Origin: Agromyces sp. Soil535
GTDB taxonomy: Bacteria > Actinomycetota > Actinomycetes > Actinomycetales > Microbacteriaceae
Reading direction: 5' to 3'
DNA length: 64,000 nucleotides
NCBI RefSeq assembly: GCF_001428255.1
Contig: NZ_LMRW01000013.1
Coordinates: 1-64,000 of the forward strand
Positions 62,979-64,000 of this stretch are shown here, in pieces; within the stretch, counting starts at the first letter, position 1; each line of letters starts with the position of its first letter. A program made the position numbers and the translations under genes. The notes beneath the pieces are model-generated. The model searched no databases. It was not told the DNA's origin and was given only the letters and a program-made list of their open reading frames with translations.

Positions 62979-63650
62979 CTAGAGCAAACCCAGCTCTTGT
63001 GCTCGGCGGGTGCGTCGACGGTGGATGATGAGCTCGGCAACCGCAACGTTGATCACCCATGCGGACCCAATGGCTACGGCCCGGGACAGCTCGTGGGTTG
63101 ATCCAAAGATGATTGAGCCGGGGATGAGCGTGATTGCCTGGGTTCCGGCTGCGACGCCGAGCGCGTAGGCGCGAGTCATCCACGCGCCGTGCGAGACGAA
63201 GTTGCGGCGAAGGATCGCGCGAACGGCGAGCACGATGCTCACGACCATGTACGAGCCGAATACCAGCCGGATGACGAAGAGGAGTTCGCCGTCACCGACG
63301 GCGTGGGGGTAGAAGGTGGTCATCCACAGGCCGGAGAAGGCGGCGATCATGCCGGCGGGTATGAGGATGCGTCCGGCGGTGCGGTGCCAGCTGCGCCTGC
63401 CCTGACGCAGTGCGGGGAGGAATTGGAATGCTCCGATCACGCTGAACACTGTCGCGGAGACGATGTGGAGAATCACGGGGATCGGCGAACCCGTGAACCG
63501 CGCTTGTGCCGGGATGATCGCCGGACCACCGCTCAGCTCGGTGAGGCGAAAGGCGCCGCCGAGAATTGGGATCAAGGTGAGGAGGATCAGGCCCGTGGGT
63601 ATGAGCCACTGGCCGCGGGCGGCCCGGGTTCGTGTCGTTGTTGTGGTCAT
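62979..63650 (-). CDS. DUF2306-like membrane protein
   Basis: The 223-residue product has six to seven helices with conserved His residues (VILHIVSATVFSVIGAFQFLPALR, RRSWHRTAGRI, SHGAWMTRAYAL), the pattern of DUF2306. ATG 63650 follows GGAAGG. The palindrome at 63755 lies upstream. Function of the family is not established. Confidence 0.82.
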   Translation of the reverse strand: MTTTTTRTRAARGQWLIPTGLILLTLIPILGGAFRLTELSGGPAIIPAQARFTGSPIPVILHIVSATVFSVIGAFQFLPALRQGRRSWHRTAGRILIPAGMIAAFSGLWMTTFYPHAVGDGELLFVIRLVFGSYMVVSIVLAVRAILRRNFVSHGAWMTRAYALGVAAGTQAITLIPGSIIFGSTHELSRAVAIGSAWVINVAVAELIIHRRRTRRAQELGLL

Positions 63651-63740
63651 TAGCGACCTTCCGGTGTTATCTGCGTGCCAGTCAGAACGGCGCTTCGTCA
63701 TGATTTGGGCTAGCTGGCGAGACAGAATCTACGAGTCGCC

Positions 63741-63770
63741 GTGGTGACGCGTCGTCACCACACGTGGTGA
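63741..63770. promoter_or_regulatory. Operator-like palindromes, copy 2 with an overlapping repeat
   Basis: TCACCAC-AC-GTGGTGA at 63755-63770 equals copy 1. It overlaps a second inverted repeat GTGGTGACG-CGT-CGTCACCAC at 63741-63761. The cluster lies between the DUF2306-like gene and the plus-strand MalT-like regulator gene. Confidence 0.7.
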
Positions 63771-63856
63771 TCGGTGTGGTGAGTTGCGATCGGGTGGCCG
63801 CAGGTAAGCTCGGCCGTTTCGGTCAGGGAAAAGCTCGGCGTCCTTAGGATGGCGTC

Positions 63857-64000
63857 ATGGCGACTCCGGTCCTCGCGACCAAACTCTTCATCCCGCCACT
63901 ACGGGCGCTAGCCGTTTCCCGCGCGCGGCTGATCGATCGCCTGCACGAAGGCCGCGAGGCGGGGCGAAAGTTGACGCTCATTTCTGCACCGGCCGGTTTC
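63857..64000 (+). CDS. N-terminal part of a MalT/LuxR-type ATP-dependent regulator
   Basis: The 48 visible residues include VLATKLFIPPLRALAVSRARLIDRL and RKLTLISAPAGF, the typical opening of large MalT-like (STAND) regulators just before Walker A. The gene runs off the window. It may bind the palindromes at 63741-63770 and 62933-62948. Confidence 0.8.
   Translation, partial: MATPVLATKLFIPPLRALAVSRARLIDRLHEGREAGRKLTLISAPAGF

Overview
The window looks like chromosomal DNA of a high-GC actinobacterium, most likely of the family Microbacteriaceae (Agromyces/Microbacterium-like). This is an inference from the very high GC, the frequent GGATGCC words, a DUF222-type HNH protein, ATGA/GTGA stop-start overlaps in nearly every operon, and actinobacterial forms of Sir, FprA, FdxA and Dcd. 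The species cannot be fixed from the sequence alone.

Layout. (1) 1-1749: the tail of an upstream open frame that may be a transposase, then a minus-strand HNH endonuclease-like gene whose HNH segment is tandemly duplicated. (2) 1938-7902: a polyamine-type ABC importer (ATPase, lipoprotein binding protein, two permeases) facing a GntR regulator and a Cache-like protein. (3) 7909-10645: a TetR regulator and an alpha/beta hydrolase sharing a two-operator region, then an aldo/keto reductase. (4) 10827-22377: a complete assimilatory sulfate reduction locus. It runs sirohydrochlorin chelatase, sulfite reductase, APS reductase, ATP sulfurylase (CysD, CysN), an SsuABC-type importer, uroporphyrinogen methyltransferase, ferredoxin reductase and ferredoxin. 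It therefore holds sulfur uptake, activation and reduction, the siroheme cofactor and an electron supply. Pairs of palindromic repeats sit inside the 5' coding regions of four of these genes.

(5) 22550-53950: a roughly 31 kb surface-polysaccharide locus. It has about a dozen glycosyltransferases, a low-molecular-weight phosphotyrosine phosphatase and a BY-kinase/chain-length protein, a Wzy/ligase-like membrane protein, an acyltransferase, two pyruvyl transferases and a PglK-like ABC exporter. It also has a WbsX-like protein, a MenD-like ThDP enzyme with an SDR, and a Tat-type secreted protein. An HprK-like kinase, a PqqD-like protein and a nucleotidyltransferase-like protein resemble tailoring parts of peptide-modification systems. 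Between 33334 and 33642 lie remnants of an export ATPase and a GT2 gene. No priming sugar-phosphate transferase and no Wzx flippase is visible, so the locus probably continues or depends on genes elsewhere.

(6) 53964-61730: ordinary accessory and housekeeping genes: PucR-like regulator, HSL esterase, small membrane proteins, dCTP deaminase, and a YbhF/YhhJ-like ABC exporter with a TetR regulator. (7) 61811-64000: tRNA-Gly(CCC), followed by a different-looking segment with a recombination-site-like inverted repeat, two membrane-protein genes and the start of a MalT/LuxR-type regulator. Matching TCACCAC-AC-GTGGTGA palindromes sit in front of both membrane genes.
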